Origin: an uncultured Clostridium sp.
GTDB taxonomy: Bacteria; Bacillota; Clostridia; TANB77; CAG-508
Assembly: GCA_947568535.1 (NCBI GenBank)
Contig: CANOPF010000005.1
Span: forward strand, 1 to 45,949
Direction of reading: 5' to 3'
Length of the DNA: 45,949 nt
The notes below the pieces were generated by a model. It was not told the DNA's origin. It was given only the letters and a program-made list of their open reading frames with translations, and searched no databases. The position numbers were made by a program, and so were the translations under genes. This document shows, in pieces, positions 15,543 to 24,563 of this stretch (its first letter is position 1; each line of letters opens with the position of its first letter).

Positions 15543-16034
15543 ATGAAGGGAAAGAAGAAAAAATTAACCAAAGAAACGATTCTTTTGATCAGTATAGTGC
15601 TCATCATTATCTTATGGGATCAAAGCCTTAAGATTATCGTGCAGAATGCAGGAGAAATTACCATTATTCCTGAGGTGTTAACGTTTAACCTAACAAAAAA
15701 TACAGATTCAGCCTATGGAATAGGTTCCAATTCTACCATAACTTATGTAGCAACTAATTTGGTCATTTTAGGGATTATTTTCAAGTTTATTCGAACGCAA
15801 AATGAGTTTGTGGATAAAAAATTAAAAATATTATTAAGCTTTATTTTGGCAGGTGGTATTTCCAATGTAATAGAAAGAGTAGCAAGAGGATATGTTACAC
15901 AATTCATTGATTTTCAAAAGGTAATCCCATTACCAATTTTTAATATGGCAGATATTTTTATTTTAATTGGTTGGGTATCAGTAGCATTAATATTTGCCAT
16001 GTTTACCGTAAAAGAATGGAAAAGAAAAAGATAA
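15543..16034 (+). CDS. lspA: Lipoprotein signal peptidase
   Basis: 163 residues, four membrane segments. Diagnostic motifs: LTKNTDSAYGIG (N-T-G/S-x-A-F/Y-like), GGISNVIERVARGYVTQFIDF with the first catalytic Asp, and FNMADIFILIG with the second. The enzyme cleaves prolipoprotein signal peptides after diacylglyceryl transfer, in the membrane aspartic-protease manner. Normal length. It is followed 36 bases later by rluD, the same order as in many Firmicutes (lspA-rluD). Confidence 0.93.
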   Translation: MKGKKKKLTKETILLISIVLIIILWDQSLKIIVQNAGEITIIPEVLTFNLTKNTDSAYGIGSNSTITYVATNLVILGIIFKFIRTQNEFVDKKLKILLSFILAGGISNVIERVARGYVTQFIDFQKVIPLPIFNMADIFILIGWVSVALIFAMFTVKEWKRKR

Positions 16035-16070
16035 AAATAATCGATATAGAAAGCAAGAAAGGAAAAAAGA

Positions 16071-17000
16071 GTGGAAGTTTTCAGCGTAAAAAAAGAGGAT
16101 GAAAGTAAACGAATTGATAGTTATCTAGCCAAAACAAAAGAGGGATTTTCTAGAGTAATGGTGCAAAGGTTATTAGAAGAAGGCAAGATTTTAGTAAACC
16201 ATAAAAAAGTAAAACCATCTTATAAGGTGCAAGAAAAAGATGTTATAACAGTAGAAAAAGAAGAACCAAAAGAAGTTAACGTAAAGGCACAAAATATTCC
16301 GATAGAAATTATTTATGAAGACACAGATATTATAGTAGTCAATAAGCCAAAAGGGATGGTTGTACATCCAGCGAATGGAAATCCAGATGGAACCTTAGTG
16401 AATGCCATCATGGCGATCTGTAAAGATTCTTTATCAGGTATTGGTGGAGAAATTAGACCAGGAATTGTACATCGAATTGACAAAGATACTTCTGGTATTT
16501 TAATTGTAGCTAAAAATGATCAAGCACATATCAATTTAAGTGAGCAAATCAAAAAGCATGAAGTGCAGAAGACTTACCTCGCATTAGTGAAAGGTATAGT
16601 GAAAGAAAATGAAGCAACCATAAATATGCCAATTGGAAGAAGCACAAAAGACCGAAAAAAAATGGCAGTAACCCCAAAAGGAAAAGAGGCTATTACACAT
16701 ATAAATGTAATACAAAGATATGCAAAACACAATTGTACGCTATTAGCAGTAAAAATCGAAACAGGAAGAACACATCAAATTAGAGTACATTTATCACAAA
16801 TTGGCTATCCAATTATAGGAGATGCTGTTTATGCAAAAGGTAAAAATGAATGGGGAATTCAAGGACAATGCTTACATGCTAGAAGTTTAGCATTTAAACA
16901 TCCAACAACGAATAAAGAGATGTTTTTAGTAGCCAATTTACCAGAGTACTTTCAACAACTTTTGGATGGGGAATTAAAAGATAGTCTTAAGGAGGGATAA
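16071..17000 (+). CDS. rluD: 23S rRNA pseudouridine synthase, RluD family
   Basis: 309 residues, GTG start after AAAGGA. N-terminal S4 domain (SRVMVQRLLEEGKILVNHKKVKPSYKV), then the RluA/RluD catalytic domain with GIVHRIDKDTSGILIVAKN carrying the catalytic Asp, and ETGRTHQIRVHLSQIGYPIIGD. It converts uridines of 23S rRNA to pseudouridine; exact sites cannot be told from sequence. Followed after two bases by another pseudouridine synthase, so the pair is clearly one operon with lspA. Confidence 0.92.
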   Translation: MEVFSVKKEDESKRIDSYLAKTKEGFSRVMVQRLLEEGKILVNHKKVKPSYKVQEKDVITVEKEEPKEVNVKAQNIPIEIIYEDTDIIVVNKPKGMVVHPANGNPDGTLVNAIMAICKDSLSGIGGEIRPGIVHRIDKDTSGILIVAKNDQAHINLSEQIKKHEVQKTYLALVKGIVKENEATINMPIGRSTKDRKKMAVTPKGKEAITHINVIQRYAKHNCTLLAVKIETGRTHQIRVHLSQIGYPIIGDAVYAKGKNEWGIQGQCLHARSLAFKHPTTNKEMFLVANLPEYFQQLLDGELKDSLKEG

Positions 17001-17002
17001 AT

Positions 17003-17740
17003 GTGGAGGAAATACGATTACAAAAATATTTAGCAGAAGCAGGAATTGCATCTAGGAGAAAAGCAGAAGAATTAATCCGCCAGGGAAAAGTAAAAGTAAA
17101 TCATCAAAAAGTAACTGAATTAGGAAGAAAAATAGATTTGGAGAAAGACCAAGTAGAATACGAAGGAAAATTAGTAGAAAGACAAAAAGAAAAAATTTAT
17201 CTTTTATTGAATAAACCAATTGGTTATGTAACAACAGTAAAAGACCAATTTAATCGAGAGTCTGTACTAGATTTAATCAAAGTAAAACATAGAGTTTTAC
17301 CAGTAGGAAGACTGGATATGTATACATCAGGAGCGTTGTTATTGACAAATGATGGGGAGTTTATCTATCAAGTAACTCATCCGAAGCATGAAATCGAAAA
17401 AACATATACAGTAACCCTAAAAGGTATTGTAAAAAAAGAGGAAGTAGAAACATTGAGAAATGGTGTAACAATAGAAAATTACCAAACAAGACCAGCAAAA
17501 GTGAGGATATTAAAAATTGATGAAGAAAAACACCAATCCAGGTTAGAAATAACAATACATGAAGGAAAAAATAGACAAGTACGTAAAATGTGTGAAGTGA
17601 TTGGCTATAAAGTATTAGCCTTGCATAGGAGCAAAATTGCAGGGATAGGTGTAAAGGATATACCATTGGGAAAATGGAGGTATTTGACAAATAGAGAAGT
17701 TTATAAAATTTTGTCAACAAGTATTGAAAATAAAGAATAA
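17003..17740 (+). CDS. rluB: rRNA pseudouridine synthase, RsuA/RluB family
   Basis: 245 residues. S4 domain at the N-terminus (IRLQKYLAEAGIASRRKAEELI), catalytic motif GRLDMYTSGALLLTNDG with Asp, and EGKNRQVRKMCEVIGYKVLALHRSKI, the RsuA-family end. The start is the GTG at 17003, with GGAGGG 6 bases upstream; the overlapping ATG at 17001 is in a dead frame. RluB-like enzymes modify 23S rRNA helix 89. Translationally linked to rluD. Confidence 0.88.
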   Translation: MEEIRLQKYLAEAGIASRRKAEELIRQGKVKVNHQKVTELGRKIDLEKDQVEYEGKLVERQKEKIYLLLNKPIGYVTTVKDQFNRESVLDLIKVKHRVLPVGRLDMYTSGALLLTNDGEFIYQVTHPKHEIEKTYTVTLKGIVKKEEVETLRNGVTIENYQTRPAKVRILKIDEEKHQSRLEITIHEGKNRQVRKMCEVIGYKVLALHRSKIAGIGVKDIPLGKWRYLTNREVYKILSTSIENKE

Positions 17741-17790
17741 AAAATATATAATAAACCAAACATAGGATAAAAAAGGAGAAGAGAAAACCA

Positions 17791-18594
17791 ATGACTACAT
17801 TTAAATTTAAACCAGAGGGCTGGAATAATGAAATTACACCATTAAATGTAAATAATATACATCATTATCAGGAAGCACATGACATTTTACAAGGACGAGT
17901 CAAAGAATGTGATCATGACTATAATCTTTATATCAACTTTGAAAATGGTCTAACAGGAATTATGCCTAGAAAAGAAATAGAAGCAATTCACTTAGAGGAA
18001 AATGGATTACCAAAAACAAATCTATGTACAGGAAAAGTAAACAAATTTGTACAATTTAAAATTAAAGAAGCAAAAGATGAGAACTGTATCATCTTATCGA
18101 GGAAAGAAGTACAAGAAGAAGCATTACAATGGGTAAAAAATGATCTAAAAGAAGGGCAAAAGGTAACAGGTATTGTAAAAAATATAAAGCCATATGGTGC
18201 TTTTGTCGAAATTGGAGGAGGAATTGTTGGTCTAGTGCATATTGAAGATTTATCCATTGCTAGAATAAAGACACCTTTTGAGAGATTATGTATTGGGCAG
18301 AAGATACAAGTCGTTGTAAAGTCAATCGAAAGGAAAACAGGCAAAGTCATTCTTTCTTACAAAGAAACATTAGGTTCGTGGGAAGAAAATGCAGAGAAAT
18401 TTATTACAGGCATGAAGACAAAAGGAGTGGTAAGAGAAACAGAAAAAAACAAAAATGGTATTTTTATTGAATTGACGCCTAATTTAGTCGGACTAGCAGA
18501 GTACAAAGAAGGAATGGAATATGGACAAATGGTAGATGTCTATATCAAAAAAATAGATAGCGAAAGAAAAAAGATAAAACTATTAATTGTTTAG
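17791..18594 (+). CDS. S1-domain RNA-binding protein
   Basis: 267 residues with tandem OB folds of S1 type: a degenerate first one (about 28-100, DILQGRVKECDHDYNLYINF ... LTGIMPRKEI), a canonical one (112-185, EGQKVTGIVKNIKPYGAFVEIGGGIVGLVHIEDLS ... IGQKIQVVVKSIERKTGKVILSYK) and a third, partial one (195-265). Shorter than ribosomal protein S1; it resembles the YmfI/S1-like proteins next to ribosome-modification genes. Probably binds mRNA or rRNA. The coding strand contains GTC GGA at 18487-18492 but no in-frame CGG. Confidence 0.8.
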   Translation: MTTFKFKPEGWNNEITPLNVNNIHHYQEAHDILQGRVKECDHDYNLYINFENGLTGIMPRKEIEAIHLEENGLPKTNLCTGKVNKFVQFKIKEAKDENCIILSRKEVQEEALQWVKNDLKEGQKVTGIVKNIKPYGAFVEIGGGIVGLVHIEDLSIARIKTPFERLCIGQKIQVVVKSIERKTGKVILSYKETLGSWEENAEKFITGMKTKGVVRETEKNKNGIFIELTPNLVGLAEYKEGMEYGQMVDVYIKKIDSERKKIKLLIV

Positions 18595-18616
18595 AAACTA
18601 AAGGAGGACTCAGAAT

Positions 18617-19553
18617 ATGGTTGAAGATAATCAAATTAAAGCACAAGTATCACCATTTGCTATCAGAGAAGGTGAAATTAAGACCTTTGACGGAAAAGAT
18701 GGATATGTATCCATGAATCAAATTGTACACAAAATAGATATAGGGCATATTCAGGAAATACATTTTGTGATTTTAGAACTAGTCAATGAATTTGAATTTA
18801 TTACTTCAAGACAATTATATCAAATGCTAGAAATTAAAGGAATGGAACCAAAGTCCCAGGACAAATTAAATAATAAATTAGACCAATTAGTCAAATCAAA
18901 GATATTAACCAGATATTATTTTACTTCTGATGAAGGAAAAGGAATTTATCGAATCTACTGTTTAGAAAAAATGGGAAAATACTTATTAAATTCAAAAGAG
19001 ATTGAATGTAAATGGCAACAATCAGATAATACAAAGCCAGTAGCTATGATAAAAAAGAGATTAGCAGGAAACCAGACACTTATTGCGTATTTGCGAAAAG
19101 TAAAGGCTTTTGATTGTTATATGGTTAAACCAACCATAACAGCAAAAATATCAGGCAAACTATTTAAGGCAACAGGACGGAAGTGTAAAATTAACAAAGA
19201 ATGGTAAATCAATTCAGTTCGTGTTTGAGGTCATTCGAAGAGAAGCAGATTGGCAAAAGAAACTGATGGACAAAATGAGGTTATACAAAGAATTCTATGA
19301 AAACTTTGTGCCAGGAGATTCTGGATATGCCAGTATGCCACAATTAATTTTAATTTGTGAAGATGAAAAACATATGGCAGAAAGCTTTAAAGAAATTACC
19401 ATAAAGCAATTAACGATAGCACAAATTAAATTGTATTTTACTACCGATTTGAGGCAAAATAAGAATACACTAGAAGACACATTGGTAGAATTCAAATTAA
19501 TAGATAATAAATATAAAATGGAAAATATTTCACTAAAATTATTAGGCATGTAA
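18617..19553 (+). CDS. Winged-helix, nuclease-fold-like protein (replic-relax-like), needs +1 shift at CGG
   Basis: With the shift at codon 188 (19178-19180) the product is 311 residues. The N-terminal half holds a winged helix (about 45-125, ILELVNEFEFITSRQLYQMLEI ... KIYR-like GIYRIYCLEKMGKYLL). The C-terminal half (FVFEVIRREADWQKKLMDKM ... ASMPQLILICEDEKHMAESF) has the E-x-x-R, W..K and strand pattern of the restriction-endonuclease-like part in replication-relaxation proteins. Zero frame ends 10 codons after the CGG, cutting the fold in half. Ribosome-binding site AAAGGAGGAC. Family assignment is tentative; the gene is conserved-looking on both sides of the shift. Confidence 0.65.
19178..19180 (+). 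other. CGG recoding site in the winged-helix gene
   Basis: GGA CGG AAG TGT in zero frame. Skipping C gives KATG-GSVKLTKNGKSIQFVFEV and joins two halves of one protein. Confidence 0.8.
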
Positions 19554-19572
19554 GATAAATATGGAAATAGAA

Positions 19573-19599
19573 AAAATCCTAGGGAATTTCTAGGATTTT
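19573..19599. terminator. Convergent terminator between the winged-helix gene and pflA
   Basis: AAAATCCTAG, 7-base loop, CTAGGATTTT. A and T runs on both sides allow use in both directions; it overlaps the pflA stop codon. Confidence 0.7.
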
Positions 19600-20315
19600 C
19601 TTGGCTCTATCCATATCTTGGGCATTAGCATTTCGAATATTTTCTAAGGGATAATCAAAACAAAGTTTTTTCCACTTAAATTTTCCCATATCATGATAGG
19701 GCAATAATTCTACTTTTTGGACACTTTTCAGGCTAGCTATAAAGTGTTTTAGTGTGAGTAAATCCTGTTCATCATCGGTATAACCAGGAACTAAAACTTG
19801 TCTAATCCAAATAGGAATGTTGTGTTTACTTAAATAATGAGCAAAGTCTAATTCTAATTGATTAGAAAAGCCAACTAAGTCTTTGCACTTATTTTCATCA
19901 ATATGTTTAATATCTAATAAAACCAAATCGGTTAAAGATAATAATTTTTTTATATCATCCGTTAAAGGAACCATTCCGAGAGGTGTCAATACAAGTATGA
20001 ATATGTTGCTCTTTTAATTGAGTGAAAAATTCAATTAAAAATTTTACTTGTAAAAGTGGTTCGCCACCAGTAACAGTAACACCACCGCTTTGGGCAAATA
20101 TAATTTTTATAGCGAATTACTTTAGTTAAAATATCATCTAATGACTTATAACTTCCCCCATTCATATCCCAAGTATCACGATTATGACAATATTTACACT
20201 GCAGATGGCAACCTTGTAAAAAAAGTACAAATCGGATACCAGGCCCATCTACTGTGCCAAAAGATTCAATAGAATGAATTTTACTATAATATCGTAAGTC
20301 TCTTTTTTTTTCCAT
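19579..20315 (-). CDS. pflA: Pyruvate formate-lyase activating enzyme, needs two +1 shifts at CGG
   Basis: Radical SAM activase that installs the glycyl radical on PflB. With shifts at 20087-20085 and 19978-19976 the product is 244 residues, normal for the family. Motifs: [26 protein letters not shown] (CxxxCxxC iron-sulfur cluster), then across the first site [17 protein letters not shown] (SAM-binding GGE), then CIDTS-GMVPL across the second. In zero frame the protein ends shortly after the first CGG and would lack the GGE motif. ATG with AAAGGATG upstream; 15 bases after pflB, so one operon. Two independent sites in one essential-type fermentation gene imply efficient recoding. Confidence 0.92.
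19976..19978 (-). other. CGG recoding site 2 in pflA
   Basis: TCT CGG AAT GGT on the minus strand. Skipping C gives D-T-S-G-M-V-P-L, restoring the conserved DTSG of PflA. Confidence 0.88.
20085..20087 (-). other. CGG recoding site 1 in pflA
   Basis: AAG CGG TGG TGT on the minus strand. Skipping C gives [11 protein letters not shown], the invariant radical SAM segment. The only site followed by T (CGGT) instead of A. Confidence 0.9.
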
Positions 20316-20330
20316 GATACATCCTTTTCC

Positions 20331-22568
20331 TTAAATTTTTTCATGTATCGTTCTATGGATAACATCTAATTGTTGCTCTTTTGTTAGTTTAGTAAAGTTT
20401 ACAGCATAACCTGAAACACGAATAGTCAATTGTGGATATTTTTCAGGGTGTTCCATAGCATCTTCCAACAGACTTCGATCAAATACATTAACATTAATAT
20501 GATGTCCTGTTTGAGAGAAATAACCATCTAACATATTGACCAAGTTAGCTATTCTTTCGTCTTCTGATTTTCCTAATGTGCCTGGTGTGATGGAAAAAGT
20601 ATAAGAAATACCATCTTCAGCTGAATCAAAAGGTAATTTAGCAATGGAGTTCATAACCGATAAAGCTCCATTTGTGTCTCTTCCATGTAATGGATTAGCA
20701 CCTGGACCAAAAGGAGCACCAGCTCTTCTTCCATCAGGAGTATTTCCAGTGGCTTTGCCATAAACAACATTTGAGGTGATGGTTAAAATAGATAAAGTAT
20801 GTTTAGCATTTCGATAAGTCTGATGTTTTCTTAATTTATTCATAAAAGATTTGACAATATTGACAGCAATTTGATCTACTCGATCATCATCGTTTCCATA
20901 TTTTGGAAAGTCGCCTTCTACTTGATAGTCTATAGCTAAGCCAGTTTCGTTACGAATAACTTTTACTTTTGCATACTTAATAGCTGATAAAGAATCAGCG
21001 ACGACAGATAAACCAGCAATTCCACAAGCCATTGTGCGGATAATCTCTCTATCATGTAATGCCATTTCAATTGCTTCATAGGAATATTTATCATGCATAT
21101 AATGAATGATATTTAAAGCTTTAATATAAATCTTTGCTACATAATCCATCATTTGATCAAATTTTTCCATAACTTCTTGATAATCAAGATATTCTGAACG
21201 AATTGGTTCATATTTTGGTGTAATTTGTTTTCCTGAGATTCCATCTTTACCACCATTAATAGCGTATAGTAAAGTTTTAGCTAAGTTTGCTCTAGCACCA
21301 AAGAATTGCATTTGTTTTCCTATTTTCATCGGTGATACACAACAGGCTATACCATAATCATCACCTAATGTAATTCGCATTAAATCATCATTTTCATATT
21401 GAATAGAAGAAGTATGAATAGACAATTTTGTGGTAAAGTTTTTAAATCCTTCAGGCAATTGCGTTGACCATAGCACAGTTAAGTTTGGCTCTGGAGCAGG
21501 TCCTAGCGTTTGAAGAGTATGAAGAACTCTAAAGGAATTTTTGGTAACAAGTGTTCTTCCATCAACTCCCATACCACCAATACTTTCTGTTACCCATACA
21601 GGATCCCCACTAAATAATTCATTATATTCAGGAGTTCGTAAGAAACGAACTAATCGTAATTTCATCACAAAGTGATCCATAATTTCTTGTGCTTCTGTTT
21701 CCGTTAATATGCCATTTTTTAAATCTCTTTCAAAATAAATATCCAAAAAGGTTGAAGTTCTTCCTATACTCATAGCAGCACCATTTTGATCTTTTATCGC
21801 TCCTAGATAACCAAAGTATAACCATTGTACTGCTTCTTTAGCATTGTTTGCTGGTTGAGAGATATCAAAACCATATTTAGAAGCCATGACTTTTAATTGA
21901 TTTAAAGCTTGAATCTGTTCATTTGTTTCTTCTCTTTCACGAATGATTTGTTCGTCTAGTTCATCTACATCTAGAACTTCTAATTCTTCTTTCTTCTCTT
22001 CTATTAAAGCATCAACACCATATAGAGCAACTCTTCTATAGTCTCCTATAATTCTTCCACGACCATACCCATCAGGTAGACCAGTGATTAAATGTGAACT
22101 TCTTGCTGCTCGTATATCTGGCGTATATGCACTAAATACACCGTCATTGTGTGTTTTTCTATATTCATGAAAGATTTTAGCAATGTCAGGATCAACTTCT
22201 CTTCCATATGCTTCACAAGATTTTTCTACAATTCGAATACCACCAAATGGCATAATGGCCCTTTTTAAAGGTGCATCTGTCTGAAGCCCAACAATGGTTT
22301 CTAAATCTTTGTTAATGTATCCTACTTCATGGCTAGAAACAGTGGATACTGTTTTAGTATCAATATCGAGAACACCACCTGGTGCGTTATGTTCTTTTTT
22401 GTATAAATCTAATACCTCATTCCATAATTTTTTGGTTTTATCTGATGCTTCAGATAAAAAGCTATCATCACCTTCATAGGGAGTATAGTTTTTTTGAATG
22501 AAATCTCTGATATTTATTTCTGTTTCCCATTCACCTTTATTAAATCCTTTCCATTGTTCAAATTTCAT
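20331..22568 (-). CDS. pflB: Pyruvate formate-lyase
   Basis: 745 residues, start at the ATG 22568 preceded by a perfect AGGAGG. Converts pyruvate and CoA to acetyl-CoA and formate by a glycyl-radical mechanism. The active-site pair is in [15 protein letters not shown] (adjacent cysteines), and the radical glycine is in [13 protein letters not shown] near the C-terminus. Substrate-binding segments and length are normal. Its activase gene follows directly. Together with adhE at 24564 this gives a strictly anaerobic mixed fermentation route. No in-frame CGG. Confidence 0.97.
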   Translation of the reverse strand: MKFEQWKGFNKGEWETEINIRDFIQKNYTPYEGDDSFLSEASDKTKKLWNEVLDLYKKEHNAPGGVLDIDTKTVSTVSSHEVGYINKDLETIVGLQTDAPLKRAIMPFGGIRIVEKSCEAYGREVDPDIAKIFHEYRKTHNDGVFSAYTPDIRAARSSHLITGLPDGYGRGRIIGDYRRVALYGVDALIEEKKEELEVLDVDELDEQIIREREETNEQIQALNQLKVMASKYGFDISQPANNAKEAVQWLYFGYLGAIKDQNGAAMSIGRTSTFLDIYFERDLKNGILTETEAQEIMDHFVMKLRLVRFLRTPEYNELFSGDPVWVTESIGGMGVDGRTLVTKNSFRVLHTLQTLGPAPEPNLTVLWSTQLPEGFKNFTTKLSIHTSSIQYENDDLMRITLGDDYGIACCVSPMKIGKQMQFFGARANLAKTLLYAINGGKDGISGKQITPKYEPIRSEYLDYQEVMEKFDQMMDYVAKIYIKALNIIHYMHDKYSYEAIEMALHDREIIRTMACGIAGLSVVADSLSAIKYAKVKVIRNETGLAIDYQVEGDFPKYGNDDDRVDQIAVNIVKSFMNKLRKHQTYRNAKHTLSILTITSNVVYGKATGNTPDGRRAGAPFGPGANPLHGRDTNGALSVMNSIAKLPFDSAEDGISYTFSITPGTLGKSEDERIANLVNMLDGYFSQTGHHINVNVFDRSLLEDAMEHPEKYPQLTIRVSGYAVNFTKLTKEQQLDVIHRTIHEKI

Positions 22569-22664
22569 GTAAGTACCTCCTTTTATTATATTATATTTAG
22601 TATTGACTTTTTTTTTCCATATTATCATAACATAAGTAGAAAATATTAGCAATCGTTTATACCA

Positions 22665-22693
22665 TAAAAAAACCAATACTTTCATATTGGTTT
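22665..22693 (-). terminator. Terminator of the XRE gene
   Basis: On the minus strand AAACCAATA, 6-base loop, TATTGGTTT, then a T run. It separates the regulator from pflB. Confidence 0.7.
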
Positions 22694-22699
22694 CTAGGA

Positions 22700-23044
22700 T
22701 TATTCTGAATATGTATCAATGTCTGTTTCAACAATTGCTCTGGCTACATTATAGATCAATTTTTGTTTTTCTGGTGAACAACCTTTAATTAATTCAGAAA
22801 ATTCTTTATTTAAATAGTTTTTAGAACTACTAGAAGCACCATTTAAGACGTAGCCTTCTGTAACATCTAATAAACCACATAATTGATTTAATCGTTTTAA
22901 ATTTATATGAGAATTTCCTCTTTCTACTCTGCTTAGAAAAGCAACAGAAATATCAATTTGTTCTGCCAAATCTTCTTGTGTTAAATTTTTTGCCAGTCTT
23001 GCTTGTTTAATTCTTTGTCCAATTACTGTATAATCTAAAGCCAC
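22700..23044 (-). CDS. XRE-family transcriptional regulator
   Basis: 114 residues from the GTG at 23044, which sits 8 bases after AGGAAGG (the earlier GTG at 23053 overlaps that site). Helix-turn-helix in residues about 8-62: [47 protein letters not shown]-terminal helical region of about 50 residues ends [19 protein letters not shown]. Same strand as pflBA but separated from it by a terminator. Its target is unknown; pfl regulation is possible only by position. Confidence 0.85.
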   Translation of the reverse strand: MALDYTVIGQRIKQARLAKNLTQEDLAEQIDISVAFLSRVERGNSHINLKRLNQLCGLLDVTEGYVLNGASSSSKNYLNKEFSELIKGCSPEKQKLIYNVARAIVETDIDTYSE

Positions 23045-23326
23045 TTTTATCACCTTCCTATTCTATGTTTTTTAATATAGCATTTTACAGTTTAAATTTA
23101 CAGAAACTACTCTATACAAGTGGAACATATAAGTTAAAACAAAAGAAAAATAATAATTTTTGAAAAAAAGCATAAAATAAGAAGGGAAAATCAATAAGAA
23201 ATAAGTAAATTAGAGAAAAAGTTAGGCAAATTAAGGAAAATAGAGAAAAAAATAGAAAATATGGGAAAAACTACAAGAAAAAATACAAAAAAAATGGAAA
23301 ATTCAAAGGGGAGGAGTATACATAAT
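23045..23326. other. Gene-free, purine-rich stretch
   Basis: From about 23150 the plus strand is almost only A and G with scattered T, in loose repeats around GAAAA and AGAGAAAAA. I see no ribosome-bound frame of coding character here. It could be a leader or eroded sequence. Confidence 0.4.
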
Positions 23327-23355
23327 TTGATTTTGGAGAGAATATGTAGTATAAT
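23327..23355 (+). promoter_or_regulatory. Promoter of the M23 peptidase gene
   Basis: TTGATT (23327-23332), 17 bases, TATAAT (23350-23355). Confidence 0.7.
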
Positions 23356-23391
23356 AAATGCTAGTCGTGTAAGAAGCATGGGAAAAGGAGA

Positions 23392-24372
23392 GTGAATTTT
23401 ATTTTAAAAAAGAAATTAAAATACTATACAAAAGAAATTTTTAAGTATTTTAACATCATAATCATAGCCTTTGGTTTAATCATCACGATGGTATTAATGA
23501 AATATAAACCAATATATAAAGTAAGCATTTATGGAAAAGAATTAGGGTATATACAAAATAAAGAATTATTTGAGAAAATGGTAAAAGATAGGGTAATAGA
23601 AAACAAGGGAAAAAATGTGGATACCATTGATCTAAAAACAAACCCACAATATGAGTTAAAATTGGTAAATAGAACGATCGAGACCAATGAGAAAGAAATG
23701 ATTGATATCATACAACAAGATGTGCAGATAACGTATAAATATTATGAAATTGCCTTGAACAATGAAGCAATGGAATCAGTAAATACATTAGAAGAAGCAG
23801 AAGAGTTAGTACAAAAAATAAAAGAAGAACAAGAAAATGAGATAAATATCAGTATCATTGAAAAATATACAGAAAATGAAAACGAAATTAAGACAACTCA
23901 TTTGGAAGTAGCAAAAAATGAAATTCAAATGAAAGTGTCACAGAAACTAGAAGAGCAAGAGAAAATAAAGAATATGCCAGAAATTAATGGAATAAAATTA
24001 GCTTGCACACCAGTATCAGGAACAATAACTTCCAGATATGGAGTCCGTAGTAGAATGAGAGTATCCACACATACAGGATTAGATATTGGTGCAAAAACGG
24101 GAAGTAAAATTCACGTTGTGGCATCTGGTGTAGTAACCTGTGCTAGTTATCAAGGTGCTTATGGTAATCTAGTGAAAGTAGAGCATGGAAACGGAGTAGA
24201 AACGTGGTATGCACATACAAGCAAAATGCATGTATCCGTTGGTCAAAAAGTAGAATCGGGAGAAACCATTGCAGAAGTGGGATCAACAGGAAATTCAACA
24301 GGTAGCCATTTACATTTAGAGATAAGAGTGAATGGAAAGCACATCAATCCACAAAATTATTTATATCATTAG
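23392..24372 (+). CDS. Membrane-anchored M23 peptidase
   Basis: 326 residues, GTG start after AAAGGAGA. N-terminal membrane segment (about 21-36), an extracytoplasmic region with charged helices, then a LytM/M23 zinc endopeptidase domain (about 205-325): ITSRYGVRSRMRVSTHTGLDIGA carries the HxxxD zinc ligands and SHLHLEIRVNG the HxH. All ligands are present, so it should be active on cell-wall peptide bridges. In spore formers similar proteins (SpoIIQ/SpoIVFA-like) also act in engulfment. This copy stands alone between pflB and adhE. Confidence 0.88.
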   Translation: MNFILKKKLKYYTKEIFKYFNIIIIAFGLIITMVLMKYKPIYKVSIYGKELGYIQNKELFEKMVKDRVIENKGKNVDTIDLKTNPQYELKLVNRTIETNEKEMIDIIQQDVQITYKYYEIALNNEAMESVNTLEEAEELVQKIKEEQENEINISIIEKYTENENEIKTTHLEVAKNEIQMKVSQKLEEQEKIKNMPEINGIKLACTPVSGTITSRYGVRSRMRVSTHTGLDIGAKTGSKIHVVASGVVTCASYQGAYGNLVKVEHGNGVETWYAHTSKMHVSVGQKVESGETIAEVGSTGNSTGSHLHLEIRVNGKHINPQNYLYH

Positions 24373-24373
24373 C

Positions 24374-24405
24374 AAAACAGTATAGTATCAACTATACTGT
24401 TTTAT
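24374..24405 (+). terminator. Terminator after the M23 gene
   Basis: AAAACAGTATAGT, ATCA loop, ACTATACTGTTTT: 13-bp perfect stem. Confidence 0.7.
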
Positions 24406-24496
24406 TGTATTGATGCATGTATTTTTTTCGTTAAATAAAAAGCATAATATTATGTTACTTCGTAGAGCACAGAAAGATAGATATCCTTAAAACGGC

Positions 24497-24524
24497 TTGA
24501 CAAATTTTTCTAATAATATATAAT
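24497..24524 (+). promoter_or_regulatory. adhE promoter
   Basis: TTGACA (24497-24502), 16 bases, TATAAT (24519-24524), about 40 bases before the ATG. Confidence 0.75.
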
Positions 24525-24563
24525 AATATGGATACACTAAATACGAATGAGGAGGAATTTTTT

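Noticed and set aside
20111..20117. A possible frame break in pflA at ATT CGC TAT
   Set aside because: Dropping a base here gives a worse match ([12 protein letters not shown]). Keeping zero frame to the CGG at 20087 gives [19 protein letters not shown], which fits the family, so CGC is ordinary Arg.
23191..23379. Minus-strand open frame in the purine-rich gap
   Set aside because: Its product is a Phe/Leu/Ser run produced by the A/G-rich plus strand; there is no ribosome-binding site and it overlaps the promoter of the M23 gene.
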